Assembly (NCBI RefSeq): GCF_000176855.2
Contig: NC_015138.1
Location: 4,092,001-4,156,000 of the forward strand
Reading direction: 5' to 3'
DNA: 64,000 nucleotides
DNA from: Paracidovorax avenae ATCC 19860
GTDB lineage: Bacteria; Pseudomonadota; Gammaproteobacteria; Burkholderiales; Burkholderiaceae_C
The notes under the pieces were generated by a model, which did no database searches, was not told where the DNA came from, and was given only the letters and a program-made list of their open reading frames with translations. Positions 1 to 8,011 of the stretch are shown here, piece after piece. How positions within the stretch are numbered: position 1 is the stretch's first letter; the number at the start of each line of letters is the position of its first letter. A program made the position numbers and the translations under genes.

Positions 1-193
1 GCGCGTCCAGCCCGCCGAGCAGGTGCAGCAGCGTGCTCTTGCCCGAGCCCGAGGCACCCACGATGGCCAGGGTCTCGCCCACATGCACGGACAGGTCCAC
101 GCCCTTGAGCACTGTGACGTCGAGCCGGCCTTCTGTGAAACGCTTGGTGAGGCCGCGGGCCTGGAGCACCACTTCGTTGTTCACCGCGTTCAT
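1..193 (-). CDS. lolD: Lipoprotein-releasing ABC transporter ATP-binding subunit LolD (N-terminus only)
   Basis: Only the first 64 codons are inside the window; the gene runs off the left edge. The protein begins [19 protein letters not shown] and carries a Walker A motif GASGSGKST near residue 45, as in LolD. LolD is the cytoplasmic ATPase that powers release of lipoproteins from the inner membrane to LolA. The next gene upstream on the same strand is the lolC/E-type permease, which supports LolD over other small ABC ATPases. The start at 193 is the only ATG that gives the usual short lead-in before the Walker A strand. An unusual 174-base spacer with a palindrome separates it from the permease stop. 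Confidence 0.85.
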   Translation of the reverse strand, partial: MNAVNNEVVLQARGLTKRFTEGRLDVTVLKGVDLSVHVGETLAIVGASGSGKSTLLHLLGGLDA

Positions 194-320
194 CTCGATT
201 CTCCAGCGCGCAAAGCGCCATCCACAGCCCATGAAACCGGCATGGCCCAGTCCAGTGGCAGCCAGGCAAGGGCCGCCCCGCAGCGAGGGCTGCGTCCACC
301 CGCCCGGCGTGCGCAGCACG

Positions 321-358
321 GCGAGAGCGGGGGGAAGCCGCGAAGCGGCTCAGGGGGG
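321..358. repeat. Palindromic intergenic element (REP-like hairpin)
   Basis: In the lolC-lolD spacer the bases AGCCGC, GAA, GCGGCT (336-350) form a short perfect hairpin, flanked by G-rich runs (GGGGGG before, CAGGGGGG after). From memory, elements of this form (CCCCCTGAG plus a GC-rich hairpin plus CTTCCCCC) are dispersed between genes in Comamonadaceae genomes; that needs a genome-wide count. It could also act as a weak transcript-stabilising or terminating hairpin between the two lol genes. Confidence 0.45.
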
Positions 359-367
359 TGTTCCTGA

Positions 368-1621
368 CTACTCATAGCGCAGTGCCTCCGCGGGATTCAC
401 GCGGCTGGCGCGCCAGCTCGGGTACAGGGTGGCGGCGAAGGCCAGCACGAGGGAGATGACCGCGATGGGGGTGATGTCGCTGCTCTGGGGGTCGCTGGGC
501 ATCTTGCTGATCAGGTAGATGTCTTTGGGCAGGAAGCTGGCGTGCAGCGCATGCTCGATGGCCGGCACGATGACGTCGATGTTGAAGGCCACGAGCAGGC
601 CGAGGGCCAGCCCGCAGGCCGTGCCGATCACGCCCACGAGCGCGCCCTGCACCACGAACACGGCCATGATGCTGCGCGGGCTGGCGCCCAGGGTGCGCAG
701 GATGGCGATGTCGGCGCGCTTGTCGGTCACGGTCATGACCAGGGTGGAGACCAGGTTGAAGGCCGCCACCGCCACGATGAGCGTGAGGATGATGAACATC
801 ATGCGCTTTTCGAGCTGGACGGCGGCGAACCAGGTGCGGTTCTGCTGCGTCCAGTCGCGGATCAGCAGGTCGCCGGAAAGGGAGCGGGCGAGTTCCTGCG
901 TCACCTCCGGCGCCTGGTGCAGGTCGCGCAGCTTCAGGCGGATGCCGGTGGGGCCTTCCAGACGGAAGATGCGTTCGGCGTCGGCATGGTGCATGAGGAC
1001 CAGGGCGGAGTCGTATTCGTAGTGGCCGGATTCGAAGAGGCCGGAGACCGTCATCTGCTTGAGGCGCGGCACCACGCCGGCCGGCGTGACCTGCCCGCCC
1101 GGCGCGATGAGGGTGACGGGGTCGCCCACGCGCACGCCGAGCGCCCGCGCCAGTTCCACGCCCAGCACCACGTGGAAGCTGCCCGGCGTCAGCGTCTGCA
1201 CGGCGTCGGCGTTCTTTGCCGCCAGGTCGGTCACCTCGCCTTCGCGGGCCGGATCGATGCCGCGCACCAGGGCGCCCTTCATGTCCTCGCCCCGCGCGAT
1301 CAGCGCCTGCGAGCCGACGAAGGGCGCGGCGCCCACGACCTCGGGGTTCTTGCGGGCCTCGGCCATGGTGAGCGCCGGATCGGGCAGCGCGGCGCCCTGG
1401 GGCGCGAAGATCTCGACATGGGAGACGACGCTGAGCATGCGGTCGCGCACTTCCTTCTGGAAGCCGTTCATCACGCTGAGCACGATGATGAGGGCGGCCA
1501 CCCCGAGCGCGATGCCCAGCATGGAGACGCCGGAGATGAACGAGATGAAGCCGTTGCGCCGCGTGGCGCGTCCGGCCCGGGTGTAGCGCCAGCCCAGGGC
1601 CAGTTCGTAGGGAAGTTGCAT
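368..1621 (-). CDS. lolC: Lipoprotein-releasing ABC transporter permease, LolC/LolE family
   Basis: The 417-residue protein has the expected LolC/E plan. There is an N-terminal membrane segment around GVSMLGIALGVAALIIVLS (residues 25-50), a large periplasmic domain, then three C-terminal membrane helices of the FtsX type starting at MMFIILTLIVAVAAFNLVS. The family motif TDKRADIAILRTLGAS is present before the second C-terminal helix. It partners with LolD, transcribed just downstream, to extract outer-membrane lipoproteins. The start MQLPYELALGW (ATG at 1621) matches the conserved beginning of the family; the open frame extends upstream but that part is not family-like. Many betaproteobacteria carry a single LolC/E-type permease, so lolC versus lolE naming is loose. 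Confidence 0.92.
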   Translation of the reverse strand: MQLPYELALGWRYTRAGRATRRNGFISFISGVSMLGIALGVAALIIVLSVMNGFQKEVRDRMLSVVSHVEIFAPQGAALPDPALTMAEARKNPEVVGAAPFVGSQALIARGEDMKGALVRGIDPAREGEVTDLAAKNADAVQTLTPGSFHVVLGVELARALGVRVGDPVTLIAPGGQVTPAGVVPRLKQMTVSGLFESGHYEYDSALVLMHHADAERIFRLEGPTGIRLKLRDLHQAPEVTQELARSLSGDLLIRDWTQQNRTWFAAVQLEKRMMFIILTLIVAVAAFNLVSTLVMTVTDKRADIAILRTLGASPRSIMAVFVVQGALVGVIGTACGLALGLLVAFNIDVIVPAIEHALHASFLPKDIYLISKMPSDPQSSDITPIAVISLVLAFAATLYPSWRASRVNPAEALRYE

Positions 1622-1705
1622 GGTGGGGAAAAAGCGGCCCCGCGCCGCGACGGGATTGGCAGCACCGGGACGGCGCCGATTGTGGCATCCCGGACAATAC
1701 CCGCC

Positions 1706-2662
1706 ATGTCGGAGATCCACCATTTGCTCATTCCCCTGGCGGCCAGCACGGCGCCGGGGTGCCGGCAGGCCCTGCAGGGCCTCGGCCTGCCCCACCTGGA
1801 CCGGCTGCTCGCGCGCCTGTCGCCCGCCGGCACGGATGCCGGCGAGGAATCCGACTTCACCCCGCCCCACGAGCGCGCGCTGGCGCGCCACCTGGGCCTG
1901 CCGGCCAGCCGCGCCGGCACCACGCCCTGGGCGGCCTGGGAGCGCCATGCGGCGCAGCCGGGCCCGGCCGACGGTTCGGCCTGGGCCTGGGTGACGCCCT
2001 GCCAGTGGCAGGTGGGCGCCGACCAGGTCATGCTGGCGGACCCGGCCGCGCTGGGCCTGGACGAGGCCGCATCGCGCGCGCTGATGGACATCCTCGCGCC
2101 CTGGTTCGCGGAGGACGGCATCGATCTGGCCTACCACGCGCCCACGCGCTGGCTGGCGCGCTCGGCGCTGTTCGACGGGCTGGCCACGGCCTCGCTGGAC
2201 CGGGTGGTGCAGCGCGACGTGCGCGCCTGGATGCCCGATGCGGCCCGGGCGCGGCTGCTGCACCGCCTGCACAGCGAGATGCAGATGCTGCTCTACACCC
2301 ATCCCTTCAACGACGCGCGCGCCGGGCGCGGGCAGGCGCCGGTGAACGCCTTCTGGGTGCATGGCGCGGGCCGCCTGCCCGAGCAGGTACCGGCCGCCGT
2401 TGCGCCGGCCGAGGTGCCGCAGGCCCTGCGCGATGCCGCGCTGCACGAGGACTGGCGCGCCTGGGGCGAGGGCTGGAAGGCGCTGGATGCCGGGCCGGTC
2501 GCCCGCCTGGCGGACCATGTGGAGCGCGGCGGCGCCGCGCGCCTGACGCTGTGCGGCGAGCGCAGCGCGATGGCCTGGGAGACGGCGCCCACGGGCCTGC
2601 TGGAGCGCCTGCGGCGCAGGCTGCGGCCCGTGCGCTTCCAATCCGTGCAGGAGCAGCTATGA
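1706..2662 (+). CDS. RpfE-type/phosphoglycerate-mutase-like protein upstream of recJ
   Basis: The 318-residue protein begins MSEIHHLLIPLAAS and is divergent from lolC, with 84 bases between the starts. It resembles the proteins annotated in Burkholderiales as RpfE-type regulatory or 2,3-bisphosphoglycerate-independent phosphoglycerate-mutase-like proteins. Shared features are the central HRLHSEMQMLLYTHPFN stretch and NAFWVHGAGRLP, where a long aspartate- and tryptophan-rich N-terminal half precedes the conserved 'FW.HG.G' motif. Its TGA overlaps the recJ ATG (ATGA), so the two are translationally coupled. The biochemical role of this family is not settled and I see no complete mutase active site. 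Family assignment is from memory of gene neighbourhood and motif. Confidence 0.65.
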   Translation: MSEIHHLLIPLAASTAPGCRQALQGLGLPHLDRLLARLSPAGTDAGEESDFTPPHERALARHLGLPASRAGTTPWAAWERHAAQPGPADGSAWAWVTPCQWQVGADQVMLADPAALGLDEAASRALMDILAPWFAEDGIDLAYHAPTRWLARSALFDGLATASLDRVVQRDVRAWMPDAARARLLHRLHSEMQMLLYTHPFNDARAGRGQAPVNAFWVHGAGRLPEQVPAAVAPAEVPQALRDAALHEDWRAWGEGWKALDAGPVARLADHVERGGAARLTLCGERSAMAWETAPTGLLERLRRRLRPVRFQSVQEQL

Positions 2663-4374
2663 AGATCGTGGCCCGGGACATCCCGCCCCGCGCCGTGTGG
2701 GCGCTGGAGCAGGCGGGCGTGCATCCGCTGCTCGCGCGGCTGTACGCAGCGCGCGGCGTGACCGCGCACGACGAGCTCGACGACGCGCTGGCGCGGCTGC
2801 TGCCGCCGCCCGGTTTGCGGGGCACGCGCGAGGCCGCGGCGCTATTGGCCGAGGCGATCGCGCAGGACCGGCGCATCGTCGTGGTGGCCGACTACGACTG
2901 CGACGGGGCCACGGCCTGCGCCGTGGCCGTGCGCGGCCTGCGGCTGCTGGGTGCGCGCCAGGTGGACTACCTGGTGCCCGACCGCATCGCCGACGGCTAC
3001 GGCCTGAGCCCGGCCATCGCGCGCCGCGTGCATGAACGCGGGGCCGACCTGCTGGTCACCGTGGACAACGGCATCGCCAGCGTGGAGGGCGTGGCCGAGG
3101 CCAGGGCGCTGGGCCTGTCGGTGCTGGTGACGGACCACCACCTGCCCGGCCCGGAACTGCCGCCGGCCGACGCCATCGTGAACCCCAACCAGCCGGGCTG
3201 CACCTTCGAGAGCAAGTCCATCGCCGGCGTGGGCGTGATGTTCTACGTGCTGATGGCGCTGCGCGCGGAGCTGCGCGAGCGCGGCGTGTTCGACAAGGCC
3301 AGCCAGCCGAAGCTGGAGCCGCTGCTGCCGCTGGTCGCGCTGGGCACAGTGGCCGACGTGGTGCGGCTGGACGCGAACAACCGGCGCCTGGTGGCGCAGG
3401 GGCTCAAGCGCATCCGGGCGGGCCACATGCCGGCGGGCATCGCGGCGCTGTTCGATGCGGCGGGCCGCAAGGCGTCCGTGGCGACCACCTTCGATTTCGG
3501 TTTCGCGCTGGGCCCGCGCATCAACGCGGCCGGGCGCCTCGCGGACATGACGCTGGGCATCGAATGCCTGCTGACCGACGACCCGGGCCGGGCCGCGGAA
3601 CTGGCACGCACGCTCGACGCGATCAACCGCGAGCGGCGCGAGATCGAGGGCGGCATGCGCGAGCAGGCCCTGCTGATGGCCGAGAGCCTGTTCGGCGAAA
3701 ACGACGAGCCGCCGGCCGCGGTGAGCGTGTGGGACCCGGACTTCCACGAGGGCGTGGTCGGCATCGTGGCCTCGCGCATCAAGGACCGGCTGCACCGGCC
3801 GACCTTCGTGTTCGCCACCAGCAGCGCGCCGGGCAAGGAGGACGAGATCAAGGGATCGGGCCGCTCCATTCCGGGCTTCCACCTGCGCGATGCGCTGGAC
3901 CTGGTGGCCAAGCGCCATCCGGGCGTGATCCTGAAGTTCGGCGGCCATGCGATGGCCGCCGGCTGCACCGTGGCGAAGGACCAGTTTCCGGTGTTCGAGC
4001 GCGCGTTCGCCCAGGTGGCCCAGGAGTGGCTGGATGCCGCCACGCTCATGCGCCGGCTCGACACCGACGGGCCGCTGTCGCCGGAATACTGCCGCGCCGA
4101 ACTCGTGGACACGCTGCACCGCGAGGTCTGGGGCCAGGGCTTCGCACCGCCGACCTTCAGCGAAGAGGTGGAGATCGTGAGCCAGCGCCTCGTGGGCGAA
4201 GGCAAGAACCACCTGTCGCTCAAGCTGCTGCACCAGGGCCGCCCGGTGGACGGCATCTGGTTCGGCCACACGGAGCCGCTGCCGGCGCGCGTGCTGCTGG
4301 CGTTCCGGCTCGACGTGAACGAGTGGAAGGGCGAGCGGCGGGTGCAGTTCCTGGTGGAGGGCGCGCAGACCTGA
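2659..4374 (+). CDS. recJ: Single-stranded-DNA-specific 5'-3' exonuclease RecJ
   Basis: At 571 residues this is the normal RecJ length. The DHH-family metal-binding motifs are clear: ADYDCDGATA near residue 78 and VTDHHLPG near residue 158. Further C-terminal are the DHHA1 region with GSGRSIPGFHLRDAL and GGHAMAAG, and a C-terminal OB-like part. RecJ digests single-stranded DNA 5'-3' in recombination and mismatch or base-excision repair. The ATG at 2659 overlaps the preceding stop by four bases; the open frame extends about 900 bases further upstream but only as a shadow of the RpfE-like gene. It ends eight bases from the stop of the convergent chemoreceptor gene. Confidence 0.95.
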   Translation: MKIVARDIPPRAVWALEQAGVHPLLARLYAARGVTAHDELDDALARLLPPPGLRGTREAAALLAEAIAQDRRIVVVADYDCDGATACAVAVRGLRLLGARQVDYLVPDRIADGYGLSPAIARRVHERGADLLVTVDNGIASVEGVAEARALGLSVLVTDHHLPGPELPPADAIVNPNQPGCTFESKSIAGVGVMFYVLMALRAELRERGVFDKASQPKLEPLLPLVALGTVADVVRLDANNRRLVAQGLKRIRAGHMPAGIAALFDAAGRKASVATTFDFGFALGPRINAAGRLADMTLGIECLLTDDPGRAAELARTLDAINRERREIEGGMREQALLMAESLFGENDEPPAAVSVWDPDFHEGVVGIVASRIKDRLHRPTFVFATSSAPGKEDEIKGSGRSIPGFHLRDALDLVAKRHPGVILKFGGHAMAAGCTVAKDQFPVFERAFAQVAQEWLDAATLMRRLDTDGPLSPEYCRAELVDTLHREVWGQGFAPPTFSEEVEIVSQRLVGEGKNHLSLKLLHQGRPVDGIWFGHTEPLPARVLLAFRLDVNEWKGERRVQFLVEGAQT

Positions 4375-4382
4375 GCAGGCGC

Positions 4383-6233
4383 TCAGAAGGTTTCCCAGTC
4401 GCTGTCGGCCGTGGAGGCGGCCCGGGCGGATGCCTGCGGGGCCGCAGCGGGTGGCGCGGCAGCCGCGCGCGGCGCCGGTGCCGGTGCCGGTGCCGGTGCC
4501 GGCGCCGGTGTGGCGGCTGGGGATGGCGCGGACCGCACCTGCACGGCCCCGGACTTCACCGGACGCGGCGCGGCCGCGGGCGCCAGCGCCGGGCGCGGGG
4601 CCCGAGCCACTGCATTGCCGGAGCCGCCCCCGGCAGGGCGTGCCGCGGGTGCCGGTGGCGGGATCACGGGCCGCGCCGGCGCGGCGGCCAGGACCCCCAC
4701 GTTGAACACGGCCACCACCTCCGCCAGCCGGCGAGCCTGGTCGCGCATGGCGCCAGCGGCGGCGCTGGATTCTTCCACCAGCGCGGCGTTCTGCTGGGTC
4801 ATCTGGTCCAGCTGGGTGATGGCCTGGTTGATCTGGGCGATGCCGTCGCGCTGCTCGGACGAAGAGGCCGTGATCTCGCCGATGAGATCGGACACGCGCT
4901 GCACGCCGCTGACGATCTCGCCCATGGCATCGCCCGCCTGCGCGACCTGGAGCGAGCCGGACTCCACGTTCTGCACCGAGGCATGGATCAACGCCTTTAT
5001 TTCCTTGGCGGCTTCGGCCGAGCGGCCGGCCAGGCTGCGCACCTCGCTGGCCACGACGGCAAAGCCGCGGCCCTGCTCTCCCGCGCGGGCGGCTTCGACG
5101 GCCGCGTTCAGCGCCAGGATGTTGGTCTGGAAGGCGATGCCGTCGATCACCGAGATGATGTCGCTGATCTTGCGTGAGCTGTCGGTGATCTGCTGCATGC
5201 TGGCGACCACGCCGCCCACCACGTCGCCGCCCCGACGGGCTGCCGTCGCCGCGGAAGCCGCCAGCTGGTTGGCCTGGCGCGCCGTCTCGGAAGACTGGGA
5301 GACGGTGGCCGTCAACTCCTCCATGCTGGCCGCGGTCTCCTCGATGCTGGCGGCGGCATTCTCGGTGCGGGCGGACAGGTCCTGGTTGCCGCTGGCGATT
5401 TCACCTGAGGCAGCGGACACCGATTCCACCCCCGACCGCACCTCCGAGACCAGGCTGCGCAGCCGCGCGGACATGGCCGACAGGGAACGCAGCAACTGTC
5501 CCAGTTCATCCTTGCGCTCGTCCTGCACCTGGGCCGTCAGGTCTCCCCGGGCGATCGCTTCGGCCACGTCCACGGCACGCGCCAGAGGGGCGGTGACGGA
5601 GCGCACGACGAGATTGGCCAGAACCATGCCCAGCAGCAGCACCAGCGCGCTGGCGCCCGCCGCGAACCAGAGGGCGCGGTCCCGGCCCCGCCATCCTTGC
5701 GCTATCGCCGCTTGCCGCTGGGATTCCTGCAACTGGATGAAGGCATCCTGCGCCGCGATATACCGGGCCACCGTGCCCATCAAGGCCTCTTCCACCATCT
5801 TGCGCCGGGCCTCGATGTCCGGCGTGCCCTGCAACCGCGCGGTGACCTTCAATGCCTCGGCGCGCGCCACCGCGATCCGCTCGAGCTGGGCCTTGTCCTC
5901 CGGCGTGTCCGCCGCATCCACGATCTCCTTTTGCAATGCGCCGATGGAAGTCAGCATGGACTTGACGCGATCGTTCAGGCGGGTGGTCAGCGCCGGATCT
6001 GCCACCAGGCTGCCCAATTCCAGCCGCTCCACCGTCAGCTGGGTCATGCCCTTCCAGCGCTCCGCCATGGCGACGCGCTTTCCGATGGCCTGCAGGTTTT
6101 CGGTCGTTCTCTCCTCGACACGCGTCACATAGGCCAATACGCCCACCAGGAGCGCCAGCATGCTGCCCAGGAGCCCCAGCACGATGAACCACAGCTTGCG
6201 CTTCACCGTGAAATTCGGGAAAAAAGACGCCAT
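4383..6233 (-). CDS. Methyl-accepting chemotaxis protein with CheR-binding tail
   Basis: This 616-residue chemoreceptor has an N-terminal transmembrane helix (about residues 13-33), a periplasmic four-helix-bundle-type sensor of about 150 residues, and a second helix near 190-210. A HAMP linker follows, then a cytoplasmic signalling domain with the hairpin tip around [20 protein letters not shown]. It then has a long Pro/Ala-rich linker containing a run of PA repeats, and ends in DWETF. That terminal pentapeptide matches the NWETF-type tether that recruits CheR and CheB to Tsr/Tar-like receptors. A good ribosome-binding site (AAGGATGATGT) precedes the ATG at 6233. A perfect FNR/Anr-type palindrome lies about 100 bases upstream. 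The ligand cannot be read from sequence. Confidence 0.92.
   Translation of the reverse strand: MASFFPNFTVKRKLWFIVLGLLGSMLALLVGVLAYVTRVEERTTENLQAIGKRVAMAERWKGMTQLTVERLELGSLVADPALTTRLNDRVKSMLTSIGALQKEIVDAADTPEDKAQLERIAVARAEALKVTARLQGTPDIEARRKMVEEALMGTVARYIAAQDAFIQLQESQRQAAIAQGWRGRDRALWFAAGASALVLLLGMVLANLVVRSVTAPLARAVDVAEAIARGDLTAQVQDERKDELGQLLRSLSAMSARLRSLVSEVRSGVESVSAASGEIASGNQDLSARTENAAASIEETAASMEELTATVSQSSETARQANQLAASAATAARRGGDVVGGVVASMQQITDSSRKISDIISVIDGIAFQTNILALNAAVEAARAGEQGRGFAVVASEVRSLAGRSAEAAKEIKALIHASVQNVESGSLQVAQAGDAMGEIVSGVQRVSDLIGEITASSSEQRDGIAQINQAITQLDQMTQQNAALVEESSAAAGAMRDQARRLAEVVAVFNVGVLAAAPARPVIPPPAPAARPAGGGSGNAVARAPRPALAPAAAPRPVKSGAVQVRSAPSPAATPAPAPAPAPAPAPRAAAAPPAAAPQASARAASTADSDWETF
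4474..4509. repeat. Hexanucleotide tandem repeat inside chemoreceptor gene
   Basis: Six consecutive GCCGG(T/C) hexamers, five exact and one with a C, encode alternating Pro-Ala in the flexible linker between the signalling domain and the terminal DWETF of the receptor on the minus strand. Because the unit is six bases, copy-number changes would lengthen or shorten the linker without a frameshift. Confidence 0.7.
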
Positions 6234-6331
6234 ACATCATCCTTCGAAAGGTAAAACCGGACAGGGGGCCGCACCGGTCGCGGCCAAGCCACGCATTGCG
6301 AATGCCATTTGATGCATTTTTTTACACTTCC

Positions 6332-6345
6332 TTGATAAAAATCAA
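6332..6345. promoter_or_regulatory. FNR/Anr-type binding site
   Basis: The 14 bases TTGATAAAAATCAA are a perfect TTGAT-N4-ATCAA palindrome, the consensus for FNR/Anr/Dnr oxygen-responsive regulators. It lies in the 261-base divergent spacer, centred 105 bases upstream of the chemoreceptor ATG and about 156 bases upstream of the PHP gene start. The closer and more plausible target is the chemoreceptor. I could not identify a convincing -10 box for either direction. Confidence 0.6.
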
Positions 6346-6494
6346 ATAGGAGTTACGCTGATGGGGTGCATCCGCGTGCCTGCTCCCTTTTCAACGCTTC
6401 GGGAAAGCGTTAGCGGCTCCCCGGTCGTCCCGGCTGCGCGCCATCGGCCCGGCGGCCGCCACCGCACTGCGCGCAGCGCGCCTAGAATGAATCC

Positions 6495-7361
6495 GTGACC
6501 ACCCTCTTTCTGAACGCCGACCTGCACTGCCACTCCGTGGTCTCCGACGGCACGCTCACGCCGGAGGCGCTGGCACAGCGGGCGCGCGCCAACGGCGTCG
6601 AGCTGTGGGCCCTGACCGACCACGACGAAGTCGGCGGCCAGCACCGCGCCATGGCCGCCGCGGCGGCGCAGGGCATGGACTACCTCACGGGCGTGGAGAT
6701 CTCGGTGACCTTCATCGGCACCACGGTGCACATCGTCGGGCTCGGCTTCGACCCGGACGATGCGCAGCTGGTGCAGGGCCTCTCCGACACGCGCGGAGGC
6801 CGCGGCCAGCGCGCGCAGGAAATGGCGCAGCAGCTCGCGCAGGTCGGCATCCGTGACGCCTACGAAGGCGCGCTGCGCTACGTGGGCAATCCCGAACTCA
6901 TCTCCCGCACGCATTTCGCGCGCTTCCTGGTCGAGACGGGCGTGTGCCGCGACACCTCCGAGGTGTTCCGCCGCTTCCTCACCGAGGGCAAGCCCGGCTA
7001 CGTGCCGCACCGCTGGGCCGCGCTGGGCGATGCGGTGCGCTGGATCACGCAGGCCGGCGGCATGGCCGTGATCGCGCACCCGGCCCGCTACAAGTTCTCG
7101 GCCACGCAGGAATACGCGCTGTTTTCCGAATTCCGCCAGCATGGCGGCCAGGGTGTCGAAGTGGTCACGGGCAGCCACACGGCGGCCGAATACGTGACCT
7201 ACGCGGCCATGGCACAGGAATTCGGCCTGGCCGCCTCGCGCGGCAGCGACTTCCACAGCCCCGACGAATCGCACACCGACCTGGGCACGCTGCCGCCCCT
7301 GCCCGGCACCCTCACGCCCGTGTGGGATCTGCTGGCCGACCGCGTGCGGCGCGCCCACTGA
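6495..7361 (+). CDS. PHP-domain phosphoesterase (YciV/Rnm/TrpH family)
   Basis: The 288-residue protein has the polymerase-and-histidinol-phosphatase metal-binding motifs: DLHCHSVVSDG near residue 9, ALTDHDEVGG near 39, GVEIS near 66, and IAHPARYK and GSDFHSPDE towards the C-terminus. E. coli YciV (Rnm) and related enzymes hydrolyse nucleoside 3',5'-bisphosphates and trim 5' ends of small RNAs and rRNA. Length and motif order match that family. It starts with GTG at 6495; no in-frame ATG precedes the first catalytic motif. yciO follows after seven bases, so they are probably co-transcribed. Confidence 0.85.
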   Translation: MTTLFLNADLHCHSVVSDGTLTPEALAQRARANGVELWALTDHDEVGGQHRAMAAAAAQGMDYLTGVEISVTFIGTTVHIVGLGFDPDDAQLVQGLSDTRGGRGQRAQEMAQQLAQVGIRDAYEGALRYVGNPELISRTHFARFLVETGVCRDTSEVFRRFLTEGKPGYVPHRWAALGDAVRWITQAGGMAVIAHPARYKFSATQEYALFSEFRQHGGQGVEVVTGSHTAAEYVTYAAMAQEFGLAASRGSDFHSPDESHTDLGTLPPLPGTLTPVWDLLADRVRRAH

Positions 7362-7368
7362 GAACCCC

Positions 7369-8004
7369 ATGGCCCAGTACTTCGAAGTCCACCCCGACAA
7401 CCCGCAGCCCCGGCTGCTCAAGCAGGCCGCGGCCCTGCTGGCCCGCGGCGCGGTGCTCGCCGTGCCCACGGACTCCAGCTACGCGCTCGTGTGCCAGCTC
7501 GACGACAAGGACGCCGTGGACCGGTTGCGCCGCATCCGGCAGGTGGACGAGAAGCACCACCTGACGCTGCTGTGCCGCGACCTCTCGGAAGTGTCGAACT
7601 ACGCCCGCGTGGACAACCGGCAGTACCGCCTCGTCAAGCAGGCCACGCCCGGCCCCTACACCTTCATCCTGGACGCGACCAAGGAAGTGCCGCGCCGCGT
7701 GAGCCATCCGCAGCGCAAGACCATCGGCCTGCGCGTGCCCGACCGCAAGGGGCTGCAGTTGCTGCTGGAGCTGCACGGCGCGCCCCTGCTGGCCACGACG
7801 CTGATCCCGCCGGGCGAGACGGAGCCGATGAACGACCCCGCCGAGATCCGCGCGCGCTTCGAGCACCAGATCGATGCCGTGGTGGACGCGGGCGCCTGCC
7901 CGCTGGAGCCCACCACCGTGGTGGACCTGACCGACATGGCCACGGGCGGCGATCCGCGCGTGGTGCGCGAGGGCCGCGGACCGCTGTCGGCGCTGGGGCT
8001 GTAG
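7369..8004 (+). CDS. yciO: YciO/YrdC-family protein (threonylcarbamoyl-AMP synthase-like)
   Basis: The 211-residue protein closely follows E. coli YciO. It begins with the typical QYFEVHPDNPQPRLLKQA, then has LAVPTDSSYAL, the RIRQVDEKHHLTLLCRDLSE stretch, TPGPYTFILDATKEVPRR, KTIGLRVP and PTTVVDLTD. The YrdC/Sua5 fold makes threonylcarbamoyl-AMP for tRNA t6A37, but YciO members act poorly or on other substrates, so the precise reaction is uncertain. It lies seven bases after the PHP gene and runs into the convergent chemoreceptor with a seven-base gap. Confidence 0.88.
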   Translation: MAQYFEVHPDNPQPRLLKQAAALLARGAVLAVPTDSSYALVCQLDDKDAVDRLRRIRQVDEKHHLTLLCRDLSEVSNYARVDNRQYRLVKQATPGPYTFILDATKEVPRRVSHPQRKTIGLRVPDRKGLQLLLELHGAPLLATTLIPPGETEPMNDPAEIRARFEHQIDAVVDAGACPLEPTTVVDLTDMATGGDPRVVREGRGPLSALGL

Positions 8005-8011
8005 AGACCGC

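Noticed and set aside
2842..4269. 475-codon minus-strand frame opposite recJ
   Set aside because: Shadow frame caused by high GC; the His/Arg/Gln-rich product lacks any domain and recJ is unmistakable on the plus strand.
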